Program-made: the position numbers and the translations under genes
Part shown: positions 53,426-62,539 of the stretch, piece after piece
Numbering within the stretch: position 1 is the stretch's first letter
Layout: every line of letters starts with the position of its first letter
From: Albibacterium sp963696875
GTDB taxonomy: Bacteria; Bacteroidota; Bacteroidia; Sphingobacteriales; Sphingobacteriaceae
Length of the DNA: 64,000 nucleotides
Direction of reading: 5' to 3'
Assembly (NCBI GenBank): GCA_963696875.1
Contig: CAVOLQ010000001.1
Location: 744,001 to 808,000, forward strand
Notes under the pieces: generated by a model
Database searches by the model: none
What the model saw: the letters and a program-made list of their open reading frames with translations, nothing else
What the model was told of the DNA's origin: nothing

Positions 53426-54142
53426 ATGATACATATGAATAAAGTGGCCATAATTACTGGCGGGAACTCTGGAATCGGATACGGTATAGCTGAGTCTTTG
53501 CTAAATGAGGGCTATATGGTAGCTCTGACTTCACGTTCTCAAAAAAGAGCCAATGAGGCTATAGAGAGATTGAAAAAGCAAGGAAAGGGCGAAGTAATAG
53601 GACTTGAGTTGGATGTTAGAAATTTTCAGGAGCAGGAGAAAGTGGTAGCAGAAGTTATGAAAAAGTGGGGCAGAGTAGATGTGTTTGTTGCGAATGCTGG
53701 AATTGGGCACTTTGCGCCAATTGAGGAATTATCTCTTGAAAACTGGCATGAAACTATTGATACGAATTTGACCGGCCCATTTTATAGCATCAAGGCTTCT
53801 GTGAATGCATTAAAAGAAAGCAAAGGGTATTTTATTACCATTTCAAGTTTAGCTGGAACGAATTTCTTTGCTGGGGGATCTGCTTATAATGCAAGTAAGT
53901 TTGGACTAACGGGATTCTCACAGGCAATAATGTTAGATTTGAGAAATTCGGGCGTAAAAGTCACCACTATAATGCCTGGATCGGTGGCGACCTCATTTAA
54001 TAACCACACGGAAAATGATCAAGACGCTTGGAAAATACAAAAGGAAGATATTGGACAATTGGTCGTTGATCTTTTAAAAATGAATCACAGGACATTGCCG
54101 AGTAAAATCGAAGTGCGCCCTACACAGCCCCCTCAAATGTAG
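53426..54142 (+). CDS. Short-chain dehydrogenase/reductase (SDR)
   Basis: A 238-residue oxidoreductase with the classical SDR pattern: NAD(P)-binding GGNSGIGYG near residue 12, NAG in FVANAGIGH, catalytic Ser in ISSLAG and the YNASK motif (Tyr-x-x-x-Lys). The C-terminus (PSKIEVRPTQPPQM) is close to 3-oxoacyl-ACP reductase-like members. A start at 53435 (MNKVAIITGG) is possible; an AGGAG sequence lies between. The substrate is unknown. Confidence 0.9.
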   Translation: MIHMNKVAIITGGNSGIGYGIAESLLNEGYMVALTSRSQKRANEAIERLKKQGKGEVIGLELDVRNFQEQEKVVAEVMKKWGRVDVFVANAGIGHFAPIEELSLENWHETIDTNLTGPFYSIKASVNALKESKGYFITISSLAGTNFFAGGSAYNASKFGLTGFSQAIMLDLRNSGVKVTTIMPGSVATSFNNHTENDQDAWKIQKEDIGQLVVDLLKMNHRTLPSKIEVRPTQPPQM

Positions 54143-54244
54143 TTTGTAGCCGTGTTTTAGCGAAGAATAGCTGCTTTGTTTGTTTAAGCGAGGAAAACCT
54201 TTTGTCAACCTTTTTTGTTAAATTAATAGATAACGGTTAAGATT

Positions 54245-54442
54245 ATGAAGGATAATAGTAAAACTGAAAAGTCACCAAAAGACATGATCAATCTAAATGA
54301 AGAGTATGAAGTGCAATATTGGGCAAGCAGATTAAACATCTCTCAGAAGCAGTTAAAACAAACGTTGAAGACAATAGGTACAACCTATATCAATGATGTT
54401 GAGCAATATTTGAAATTGCGTCAAAAAGAGCAAACATCATGA
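54245..54442 (+). CDS. DUF3606 protein upstream of ligD
   Basis: A 65-residue protein with the DUF3606 pattern (LNEEYEVQYWASRLNISQKQ, then LKTIGTTYINDVEQYLKLRQ). Its stop overlaps the ligD start by ATGA at 54439-54442, implying translational coupling and a shared repair context. A second copy of the family is at 43783. Confidence 0.8.
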   Translation: MKDNSKTEKSPKDMINLNEEYEVQYWASRLNISQKQLKQTLKTIGTTYINDVEQYLKLRQKEQTS

Positions 54443-55116
54443 GTTTGAAAAAATACAGCGAAAAGCGCAACTTTACAAAAACCTCGGAACCAGAGGGAGC
54501 TAAGAGCAAAATTTCGGAAAAGTTGATCTTTGTTGTACAAAAGCATGCAGCATCACACCTTCATTATGACTTTCGCTTGGAAGTGGATGGTGTGTTAAAA
54601 AGTTGGGCCGTTCCCAAAGGCCCATCTATAGATCCTTCAATAAAGCGATTGGCAATGATGGTTGAAGATCATCCTTACGATTATCGAGATTTTGAGGGGA
54701 TTATTCCTGAAGGCGAATACGGTGCGGGGACCGTTATGGTTTGGGATGAAGGCTATTATGAACCTTTAGAAATGGAATCCAAGACAAAAAAGCAACAGGA
54801 AAAAGCTCTTTTACAACAGCTAGAAACAGGTTCATTAAAGATAAGTTTACATGGAAAAAAGCTTAAGGGTGAATTTGCTCTTGTTCATACAAAAGGTATG
54901 GGGGAAAACTCGTGGCTATTAATTAAGCATAAAGATGATTTTGCGTCTAAGAAAGATATTACTAAAGAAGATAAATCAGTTCAATCTGGTAAAACCCTTG
55001 AAGCGATAACCGAAAGTAGCAATCATATTTATGGTGAAGAGCATGAAAAAAATACGGATGAAAGAGTAAAAAAAAAAGACAAGTCAGAAAAGCCTCTGAA
55101 AAAACTTCCAAAATAA
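54439..55116 (+). CDS. ligD: LigD N-terminal part: 3'-phosphoesterase domain
   Basis: The first 225 residues of a PE-LIG-POL LigD. The phosphoesterase domain, which trims 3'-phosphate and ribonucleotide ends, is visible as FVVQKHAASHLHYDFRLEVD, VLKSWAVPKGPSIDPSIKRL, MVEDHPYDYRDFEGIIPEGE and GAGTVMVWDEGYYEP. The frame stops soon after an A10 tract at 55068-55077, while the next frame continues the linker (EKTSKIKGNENSKTQILDLS) to the ligase domain. So the two pieces are one gene divided by an indel in that tract. The upstream DUF3606 gene is coupled by ATGA. Confidence 0.9.
   Translation: MSLKKYSEKRNFTKTSEPEGAKSKISEKLIFVVQKHAASHLHYDFRLEVDGVLKSWAVPKGPSIDPSIKRLAMMVEDHPYDYRDFEGIIPEGEYGAGTVMVWDEGYYEPLEMESKTKKQQEKALLQQLETGSLKISLHGKKLKGEFALVHTKGMGENSWLLIKHKDDFASKKDITKEDKSVQSGKTLEAITESSNHIYGEEHEKNTDERVKKKDKSEKPLKKLPK
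55068..55077 (+). repeat. A10 tract at the ligD break
   Basis: Ten consecutive A residues. Adding one A (or a -1 slippage) joins the phosphoesterase and ligase parts of LigD in frame; polymerase slippage at such tracts is known to restore expression of split genes. Confidence 0.85.
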
Positions 55117-55220
55117 AAGGCAATGAAAATAGTAAGACCCAGATACTTGATTTAAGTGAACATGTAACTACTCTGTTAAAAGGGATAAAGCACTCAAGAA
55201 TTCCCCTTGGAATAAAACCA

Positions 55221-57239
55221 ATGCTTGCAACTTTAGTTGACAAGCCATTCGATGCCGATAATTGGTTATATGAAGTTAAATGGGACGGATACCGTGCCCT
55301 TGCATTTATTGAAGATGGTCAAATTAATCTGCTCTCGAGAAACAACAAATCCTTTAATGACAAATATTACCCCATCACCCAGCTTTTGAAGGAATGGAAT
55401 GTTAATGCTGTACTTGATGGTGAAATTGTAGTGTTAAATGACAAAGGAATTTCCGATTTCAGTTCTCTACAAAATTGGAGAAGTGAAGTGGATGGGGAAT
55501 TGACGTTTTTCGTATTTGACCTCTTGTGGTTTGAAGGCAAAATTTTGATGGAAATGCCTTTTATTGAAAGGCGTGCAGTATTGAAAGAAATTCTTCCCAT
55601 AAATGATGACCGTTTAAGGCTCAGTGAAGTTTTTGACACCAATGGGATTGAGTTCCTTCAGGTTGCTGCGAAGCTAGGGTTAGAAGGCATAATGGCTAAA
55701 AAGGAGAGTAGCATATACATTCCAGATAGCCGAACCAAAGAATGGTTGAAAATCAAAGCTAGTAAACGGCAAGAAGTTGTGATCGGAGGCTTTACAAAAA
55801 ATGAAAATACCAGTAAATACTTCAGCTCTTTGCTATTGGGAGTATTTGAAAATGGGACATTCAAGTATGTTGGAAAAGTTGGTACTGGGTTTTCTGATAA
55901 ACTGCAAAAGGAAATGATGGAACAATTTAAGCCGATTATCATTAAAGACAGTCCTTTCGAATTTGAGCCTAATGTAAACCAGCCCTCTCGTTTTCGCCCC
56001 AAAGGGGTAAACGCTAAAGCAACATGGTTAAAACCCCAACTTGTATGTGAAATAGCGTTTGCGGAAGTAACAAAGGATGGTGTATTTAGGCATCCCTCGT
56101 TTAAAGGGCTGCGAGTGGATAAAGATGCTAAGGATGTGACCTTGGAAACAGAAATGCCAACCGATAATATTGTTCCTGAGATGAAAAAGCCCGCAGACAA
56201 ACAAAAATCTATTAAAAAAGAAGTGAAAACTTCAGAAAGTGGACAGAAGGAAAAGAAATTAAAAGCTTCTTTAATAAAAGCTCCCAGCGGAGATTCGGTT
56301 AAAACCTTATTGAACCCAACAGAGGAAACTCAAGTTAAAACGATTTGTGGACATGAATTGAAGTTTACAAATTTAAGCAAGGTATACTGGCCAGAAGATG
56401 GTGTCACTAAGCGAGATATGTTCAATTATTACTATCAAGTAGCGGAATATATTTTACCTTACCTAAAAGACAGGCCACAGTCTTTAAATCGTTTTCCCAA
56501 TGGAATCCATGGAACAAGTTTTTATCAGAAAGATGTGAAAGGTAAAGCACCGGATTGGGTGAGAACTTTTCCATATACCACAAGCGACGGAGAAAAGAAG
56601 GAGTATTTGGTTGGTAACGACGAAGCGACTTTATTGTGGATGGCTTCCCTGGGTTGTATAGAAATGAATCCTTGGTTTAGTAAAATTCAGACGCCTGAAA
56701 ATCCTGATTACTGTATTATCGATCTGGATCCGGATGAAAATACCTTTGATCAAGTTATTCAAGCTGCGCTGGCCATAAAAGAGCTACTCGATGAAGTGGG
56801 TGTTCCCTGTTTCTGTAAAACGTCGGGATCTACTGGCATGCATATTTATATTCCGCTTGAAGACAGAGTATCTTATGATCAATCTCAATTATTTGCAAAG
56901 CTCATTGTAAATATTATTCATGAACAACTGCCAGAGTTTACCAGTTTGGAACGAATGGTTAAAAAACGTAAAGGTAAAATGTATCTTGATTTTCTACAAA
57001 ATCGGTCTGGAGCAACTATTGCCTGTCCGTACTCTTTACGGCCAAAGCCGGGCGCCACGGTATCCATGCCCTTAGCTTGGGAGGAAGTAAAACCCGGTTT
57101 AAAAATGACAGACTTTACGATTAAAAATACCATAGATCGAGTGAGAGCAGTAGGAGATCCCTTTAAGAAAGTACTTGGGGATGGCATTAATCTGGAAAAG
57201 ACCCTAGAGAAATTCTATGATGCTTTTGGAAGCAGATAA
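55221..57239 (+). CDS. ligD: LigD ligase and polymerase domains
   Basis: The remaining 672 residues of LigD. The ATP-dependent ligase has its adenylation motif EVKWDGYRALAF, with later nucleotidyl motifs including DGEIVVLNDKG, LEGIMAKKESSIYI and KASKRQEVVIGGF. The POL domain (about residues 370-672) contains KVYWPEDGVTKRDMFNYYYQ, DLDPDENTFDQVI (metal-binding acidic pair) and SGSTGMHIYIPLEDRVSYDQ. This is the NHEJ ligase/gap-filling polymerase of bacteria. No Ku gene is in the window. The ORF starts mid-linker and belongs with 54439. Confidence 0.92.
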   Translation: MLATLVDKPFDADNWLYEVKWDGYRALAFIEDGQINLLSRNNKSFNDKYYPITQLLKEWNVNAVLDGEIVVLNDKGISDFSSLQNWRSEVDGELTFFVFDLLWFEGKILMEMPFIERRAVLKEILPINDDRLRLSEVFDTNGIEFLQVAAKLGLEGIMAKKESSIYIPDSRTKEWLKIKASKRQEVVIGGFTKNENTSKYFSSLLLGVFENGTFKYVGKVGTGFSDKLQKEMMEQFKPIIIKDSPFEFEPNVNQPSRFRPKGVNAKATWLKPQLVCEIAFAEVTKDGVFRHPSFKGLRVDKDAKDVTLETEMPTDNIVPEMKKPADKQKSIKKEVKTSESGQKEKKLKASLIKAPSGDSVKTLLNPTEETQVKTICGHELKFTNLSKVYWPEDGVTKRDMFNYYYQVAEYILPYLKDRPQSLNRFPNGIHGTSFYQKDVKGKAPDWVRTFPYTTSDGEKKEYLVGNDEATLLWMASLGCIEMNPWFSKIQTPENPDYCIIDLDPDENTFDQVIQAALAIKELLDEVGVPCFCKTSGSTGMHIYIPLEDRVSYDQSQLFAKLIVNIIHEQLPEFTSLERMVKKRKGKMYLDFLQNRSGATIACPYSLRPKPGATVSMPLAWEEVKPGLKMTDFTIKNTIDRVRAVGDPFKKVLGDGINLEKTLEKFYDAFGSR

Positions 57240-57368
57240 TTGGATTTTTATGTTCGATTTTCTAACGTAACAAAGACGTCATTTAAGATTGATTAATTGT
57301 ATCATTTAATATAATTAATTAGTACCTTTATTACTCAAAAATTCAAACATTTCTTTTCGATAAATTAT

Positions 57369-58334
57369 ATGCAAACTTACCTTGTTACTGGTGGGGCTGG
57401 TTTTATTGGGTCCCAACTGTGTGTATCACTTATTAAGCAGGGTCATAAGGTTATCAATCTAGATAATTTTAATAATTTTTATGATCCAAAAATAAAACAA
57501 AGGAACATCGAATCTTTAATTGATCATAACGATTACATATTATATAAGGCTGACATTCGTGATCGTGTTGAAATGGATAGAATTTTTGAAAGTAATGAAA
57601 TAGATGCGGTTATCCATTTGGCTGGAATGGCCGGTGTGCGACCAAGTATTGATAATCCTCGTTTATATGAAGAAGTAAATGTTGAAGGCACGATCAATAT
57701 TTTGGAATGCATGAAGAAATATAAGGTTCAAAAGCTTATTTTCGGCTCGTCCTCTTCTGTGTATGGGGCAAGCGATTATCAAATGCAGTTTAAAGAAGAT
57801 CAAAAACTTCAGCCAATGCTTAGTCCGTATGCGATTACCAAAAAAACATGTGAAGACTACTGCTATTTATTCCATAATTTATACCAGATTAATACCGTTG
57901 TTCTTCGCTTTTTTACAGTGTATGGACCTGGGCAAAGACCCGATTTGGCTGTTTATAAATTTACCGATTTAATACATAAAGGGCTGCCTATCCCATTTTA
58001 TGGCGATGGAACAAGTCTGCGGGATTATTCATACATCGAAGATATTATTCAGGGCATAATTCAAGCTCTCGTCTTTTTAAAAAAGAATTACCAGGTTTTT
58101 GAAATAATCAACTTAAGTGGTAACCGCACGGTTAGCTTAAGAGAACTGCTTTCGATAATTGAAAGTGAATTAGGGAAGAAGGCATTAATTAATCAACTGC
58201 CTATGCAGCCTGGTGATGTCTTTGCCACAAATGCGGACATAACAAAAGCTAAGACTATGCTGAACTATAGTACGCACACATCCATAGAAGAGGGGATCCA
58301 AAAGTTCGTGTATTGGTACCTAAATTTAAATTGA
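57369..58334 (+). CDS. NAD-dependent sugar epimerase, UDP-glucuronate 4-epimerase-like
   Basis: A 321-residue SDR-type sugar epimerase. It has the NAD loop VTGGAGFIGSQLCVSLIKQG and the catalytic SSSSVYG, with YAITK (Tyr-x-x-x-Lys). VVLRFFTVYGPGQRPD and SLRDYSYIEDII are conserved. The pattern is closest to UDP-glucuronate 4-epimerases and GalE-like proteins. It heads a four-gene run with ArnT-like, GT2 and LAB_N genes, consistent with a lipid A or glycan modification pathway. Confidence 0.85.
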   Translation: MQTYLVTGGAGFIGSQLCVSLIKQGHKVINLDNFNNFYDPKIKQRNIESLIDHNDYILYKADIRDRVEMDRIFESNEIDAVIHLAGMAGVRPSIDNPRLYEEVNVEGTINILECMKKYKVQKLIFGSSSSVYGASDYQMQFKEDQKLQPMLSPYAITKKTCEDYCYLFHNLYQINTVVLRFFTVYGPGQRPDLAVYKFTDLIHKGLPIPFYGDGTSLRDYSYIEDIIQGIIQALVFLKKNYQVFEIINLSGNRTVSLRELLSIIESELGKKALINQLPMQPGDVFATNADITKAKTMLNYSTHTSIEEGIQKFVYWYLNLN

Positions 58335-58349
58335 GATAAATAAGGAAAG

Positions 58350-59981
58350 ATGCGAAAATCTAATGGTCTGTGGCTTTTGTTTTCTATTCTCGTATTTTCT
58401 TTGTTTTGGCATCTGGGAAGCTGGGGGGTTACCGAAAGTAGCGAGGCCCGCTATGCCGAAATTCCAAGAGAAATGATTGAAACGGGTAACTGGATGTTAC
58501 CCCAATATTTACAGATCTTACATTTTGATAAACCCTTAATGACCTATTGGATTACTGCCGTAGGTATAAAGATATTTGGAACGACCCCTTTTGCAGTTCG
58601 TTTCTTTCTGCAAATTGCTTTTTTGATCCAAATCTATTTAGTGTACAAGATTAGCATGGAGCTTTTTTCTAAAAAGAGAATAGCTTGCTATGCTGCAATT
58701 ATTTATTCTGGCCTTCCTTTAGTGCTTATTTCAATTAGAAACCTAACTACAGATGCTTATTTAAATACCTTTGCATTGTTAGCGACCTTGTTTTATATCC
58801 TTTATTACAAGCGGCAGAAATTGAAATGGCTTTATGCATTTTTCATTTGTTTAGGCTTAACCATATTTACCAAAGGTCCGGTCGGGATTCTTTTGCCATT
58901 ATTATTAATCTATCCTGTTTATCAAATTTTGGGGGCTAGAGAAAAAGCTAATACGAGGATTTATCATTTCTATATCGGTATTTTGATATCCTTATCCATA
59001 GGGGGATGGTGGTTTTTTCAACTGATGATGAGTTCTCCAGCATTTTACGATTTTTTTATTGGACAACAGGTTATCGATCGAATAGCTAGTGCTGAAACTT
59101 TAAAGCGAAGTCAGCCTTTCTGGTATTATTTTGCTTTTTTACCCTTATTTACACTGCCTATGTTTACCCTGTTAATAGGTAGTTTCTTTTTAATAGGTAA
59201 AGCTAAGCCTATCAAATGGCTAATCATTTTTGGTGTTTTAATACCCGTGCTATTATTTTCTTTGTCTAGTTCAAAGCTGATTTTGTATGTATTGCCTGTT
59301 ATGCCTTACGTTGCTATAGCAAATGCTTATTTCTTGCACTATGTAGAAGATCATAAGCTAAAAGCCCATCTTATATTTGTGTTTTTTGTATACTGCCTAA
59401 TTGTGCTCGCAATTGTTGGTTTATTTTTGAATATTATTCCCCACATTCCATACCATCCAAGCGTTATCCAACTTATTCTACTTGGATTAGTTTTGATATA
59501 CATAGCCTATATCGGATTTAAAGTTAAAGAATCCAAAAAGAAGATTGTGTTGCTGTTTTTGATTTTACCTGTATTTATTATTCCTATTTCTACTGACATT
59601 ATGAAAGATTTTGAAATAGAGATAAATAGCACTGTGCCGATAACTGATTTTATCAAGGAAAAGAATATGCAGGATCAACAGATTTTAGTATGGAATAGAT
59701 CTCTAAACTCATTATCTTTCCAGTTGATGAAGCCAATACATAGCATAAAATATGAACACTACTCATTAGATAGGAATACTGCATTTCAGCCGGATCGCAC
59801 CTGGAAATATAATTTGATCGATATTAATAAAAAGGAAGGCGAGGAAGAATTGAAAAAACTAATCTGTTCTCCTTCTGTATTAGTAAGTTCAGATAAAATA
59901 CCAGAAGATTACAGTTGGCTCTTGTCAGCCTTTAAAAGCAAACAAAACATCGGAAAATGGATGGTCTATTATAATAATTAA
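58350..59981 (+). CDS. ArnT/PMT-like membrane glycosyltransferase
   Basis: A 543-residue multi-spanning membrane enzyme of the GT-C superfamily. The N-terminal periplasmic signature is WGVTESSEARYAEIPREMIE with YLQILHFDKPLMTYWITAVG, like ArnT. Eleven or twelve transmembrane segments follow, then a soluble C-terminal domain. ArnT transfers 4-amino-4-deoxy-arabinose to lipid A; here the donor may be another polyprenyl-linked sugar. It sits between epimerase and GT2 genes in one operon. Confidence 0.88.
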   Translation: MRKSNGLWLLFSILVFSLFWHLGSWGVTESSEARYAEIPREMIETGNWMLPQYLQILHFDKPLMTYWITAVGIKIFGTTPFAVRFFLQIAFLIQIYLVYKISMELFSKKRIACYAAIIYSGLPLVLISIRNLTTDAYLNTFALLATLFYILYYKRQKLKWLYAFFICLGLTIFTKGPVGILLPLLLIYPVYQILGAREKANTRIYHFYIGILISLSIGGWWFFQLMMSSPAFYDFFIGQQVIDRIASAETLKRSQPFWYYFAFLPLFTLPMFTLLIGSFFLIGKAKPIKWLIIFGVLIPVLLFSLSSSKLILYVLPVMPYVAIANAYFLHYVEDHKLKAHLIFVFFVYCLIVLAIVGLFLNIIPHIPYHPSVIQLILLGLVLIYIAYIGFKVKESKKKIVLLFLILPVFIIPISTDIMKDFEIEINSTVPITDFIKEKNMQDQQILVWNRSLNSLSFQLMKPIHSIKYEHYSLDRNTAFQPDRTWKYNLIDINKKEGEEELKKLICSPSVLVSSDKIPEDYSWLLSAFKSKQNIGKWMVYYNN

Positions 59982-59982
59982 G

Positions 59983-60717
59983 ATGGAATATGAAATGACT
60001 GTCATTGTACCCGTTTACAATGAAGAGGATAATTTAGATAGGGTATTTAAAACTTTTAAAGAATATTTTGATCACAGTGAGACAAAAAGTAAAGTGCTGT
60101 TTATTGATGACGGATCAACCGATAAAAGTTTTGAAAAAATTGAGTCTATTTGTAATCAGAATTCGCAATTTGAATATTTGAAGTTGAGTAGAAATTGTGG
60201 ACTCAGTGGAGCAATAAAAGCAGGCATCGATGCGATCACAACGCCACTTTTAGGATATATTGATGCGGATTTACAAACCACACCTTTTGATTTTGATTTA
60301 CTTTTAAAAGAGTTGGATGGCTTTACAATGGTCATGGGCTTTCGAGGAGACCGAAAAGATACGTTTAGCAAAAAAATGCAATCTAAGGTAGCCAACATTA
60401 TTCGTCGGGTTTTAATTAATGATGGGATTATCGACACTGGTTGTCCATTGAAAATTATTCGTACTGAGTCGGCAAAGAAAATACCGTTTTTTGATGGTAT
60501 GCACCGGTTCATTCCCGCTCTTATTCTTTTACAAAAGGGCAGTGTGAAACAAGTGAAGGTGCGTCATTTTCCGCGTCTCGCTGGGAAATCAAAATTTAAT
60601 ATTTTAAATCGCTCTATTAAACCCTTGCACGACGCTTTTGCCTATCGGTGGATGCGAAAACGTGCTATTAATTATGCCATTGAAAAATCGAAAAGTAATG
60701 AAGGAACAAATTTCTAA
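59983..60717 (+). CDS. Glycosyltransferase family 2
   Basis: A 244-residue GT2 enzyme of the DPM1/ArnC type: VIVPVYNEEDNLDRVFKTFK, IDDGSTDKSFEK, KAGIDAITTPLLGYIDADLQ (metal-binding DxD) and GCPLKIIRTE. There is no C-terminal membrane domain, so it probably makes a polyprenyl-phosphate sugar for the upstream ArnT-like enzyme. It overlaps the following LAB_N gene by 20 bp. Confidence 0.9.
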   Translation: MEYEMTVIVPVYNEEDNLDRVFKTFKEYFDHSETKSKVLFIDDGSTDKSFEKIESICNQNSQFEYLKLSRNCGLSGAIKAGIDAITTPLLGYIDADLQTTPFDFDLLLKELDGFTMVMGFRGDRKDTFSKKMQSKVANIIRRVLINDGIIDTGCPLKIIRTESAKKIPFFDGMHRFIPALILLQKGSVKQVKVRHFPRLAGKSKFNILNRSIKPLHDAFAYRWMRKRAINYAIEKSKSNEGTNF

Positions 60718-61420
60718 TGTTTTCATTTATGTAATCGGTTTTACCGCTCAGATTCTATTTTCATGGAGAATGATCATACAATGGATTTCATCTGAAAAGA
60801 CTAAGCGTACCCAAATTCCCAAACAGTTTTGGATCCATAGTCTTTTTGCTTCTTTTTTGTTATTTGTTTATGGATGGCTCCGTAATGATTTTGCTATTAT
60901 ATTAGGTCAAACGCTTACTTATTTTATATATATAAGGAATATACATCTACAACAACAGTGGCTTCGTATTAATAAGTTTTCTAGAGTGTTTTTCCTTGTT
61001 TGTCCGATATTCATTATTATATATAGCTATAATAATAATCAAATGGATTTTCAACGTTTATTCAGAAATGACAACATTCCCATTTGGTTATTGATTTTAG
61101 GAAGTATCGGACAATTGATCTTTACATTTCGCTTTGTTTATCAGTGGATTTATTCTGAGAGAAGAAAAACCTCTTTGCTTCCATTGGGATTTTGGTTAAT
61201 CAGTTTAATTGGATCTGTTTTAATTTTAATATATGCAATTATACGTAAGGACCCGGTTTTATTCGTAGGCCAATTCTTTGGTTTCATCATTTATTTACGG
61301 AATATAATAATTATTAATAGCCATCCTTTGTCTGCAAACTTTATAACCGGGCATAAAGAATTCGTTGATCCAAACAAGAGCAAAAATTCCTCTATGAACG
61401 GACACAATATTCGCTCCTAA
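60698..61420 (+). CDS. Lipid A biosynthesis N-terminal domain protein (LAB_N)
   Basis: A 240-residue integral membrane protein from ATG 60698 with two LAB_N repeats. Repeat one spans about 9-100 (FTAQILFSWRMIIQWISSEK, FWIHSLFASFLLFVYGWLRN, TLTYFIYIRNIHLQQQWLR). Repeat two spans about 120-215 (ILGSIGQLIFTFRFVYQWIY, GFWLISLIGSVLILIYAIIR, FFGFIIYLRNIIII). LAB_N proteins belong to lipid A modification loci and may be flippases or enzymes. It completes the epimerase-ArnT-GT2 operon. A start upstream at 60638 is less likely. Confidence 0.85.
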   Translation: MKEQISNVFIYVIGFTAQILFSWRMIIQWISSEKTKRTQIPKQFWIHSLFASFLLFVYGWLRNDFAIILGQTLTYFIYIRNIHLQQQWLRINKFSRVFFLVCPIFIIIYSYNNNQMDFQRLFRNDNIPIWLLILGSIGQLIFTFRFVYQWIYSERRKTSLLPLGFWLISLIGSVLILIYAIIRKDPVLFVGQFFGFIIYLRNIIIINSHPLSANFITGHKEFVDPNKSKNSSMNGHNIRS

Positions 61421-61884
61421 TAGACAACCCGCTATTAAAAGTCAAGAGAATACAACCTTCTCTAATATGACTGGATCCTAGTTTTTATACCGGCAGTTTT
61501 TGGGCTTTATGTTTGTAACATATTTCATACACTTCGTGTCTTTATTTTTGGACAATCTTCATTATCAGTAAGATAAAAAAAGGATTAAAAAGTCCTTTAT
61601 TCGGGGATGACTAATATTTTTATCACATATTTTTTCGGATTAATAGCTAAAAAATAGTGCTTATATATAGCATGCAGACTTTCCAATTTGTTTAAGAACA
61701 AGATTTACTTTAGATCTATCTTCTAAAATATTTATTAAGAAAACCTTTTAGCATGGTTGTTGTAATAATTCATACCCAACGAAATATTATGGTAAAAACT
61801 TACATATAAACTAACATGATTAACTAACCCTGAGTAAGATGGTGTAAGCAACAACCATTTTGCTCGAACAAAACTTTCAGCAAA
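61421..61884. other. Leader of the sigma-factor gene with long-range inverted repeat
   Basis: ATGGTTGTTG (61753-61762) and CAACAACCAT (61849-61858) form a perfect 10-bp inverted repeat spanning an 86-nt loop, ending 26 bp upstream of the start codon. It could control leader structure or be an operator. No gene and no clear TAnnTTTG were found. Confidence 0.35.
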
Positions 61885-62424
61885 ATGAACAAGCCAGATT
61901 TTAATGCCATGGTTACCGAAGAAACAGATTCTTTAAGAATGTATGCATTGCGCTTCACTCGCAATAAAGAAGATGCAAATGACCTTGTACAGGACACCAT
62001 GTTAAAAGCGATTACTTATTATGACAAATTTAAGGAAGGTACCAATTTAAAGGGATGGTTATATACCATCATGAAAAATACCTTTATCAACAATTATCGT
62101 CGTATAACTAAGGCAAACTCTGTGGTTACGCAAACAGAAGAAATAACTTCATCTAATCTGTTTTTCAGCTCAACTAAAAATAAAGGAGAAGATATTTTCG
62201 TAATGGATGATATCCAATGCGCTTTATCCGATTTACAAGAAGATTATTTCGTTCCTTTTTCAATGTATTTTGAAGGATATAAGTATCATGAAATAGCGGA
62301 TCATTTGGAAATACCCATTGGCACAGTAAAAACGCGAATTCATGTGGCTAGGAAATCTCTCAAAAAGACTTTAAAAACATACGGTGTAAAAGTAGATGAA
62401 CTTTCCTTCGCATTAGATTATTAA
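61885..62424 (+). CDS. ECF-type RNA polymerase sigma factor
   Basis: A 179-residue sigma factor with regions 2 (LRMYALRFTRNKEDANDLVQ DTMLKA) and 4 (YHEIADHLEIPIGTVKTRIH) and only a short linker between, as in ECF proteins of the RpoE type. No anti-sigma gene is adjacent, so control may be transcriptional or at the long leader. It ends convergently with nirK. Confidence 0.9.
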   Translation: MNKPDFNAMVTEETDSLRMYALRFTRNKEDANDLVQDTMLKAITYYDKFKEGTNLKGWLYTIMKNTFINNYRRITKANSVVTQTEEITSSNLFFSSTKNKGEDIFVMDDIQCALSDLQEDYFVPFSMYFEGYKYHEIADHLEIPIGTVKTRIHVARKSLKKTLKTYGVKVDELSFALDY

Positions 62425-62483
62425 ACTTCTCTATTTCGACAACATCTTTTAAGTAAGATCGGAACCTTAATCAATGCCATATT

Positions 62484-62518
62484 TAAAAAAAAAGGGGCAA
62501 TATCCAAAGATATTGCCC
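62484..62518 (-). terminator. Terminator of the nirK gene
   Basis: On the minus strand GGGCAATATC pairs with GATATTGCCC around a TTTG loop and is followed by an oligo-T run (A9-A10 on the plus strand, 62484-62493). It lies 22 bp after the nirK stop. Confidence 0.9.
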
Positions 62519-62539
62519 GCATGCCATAATTATATAATC

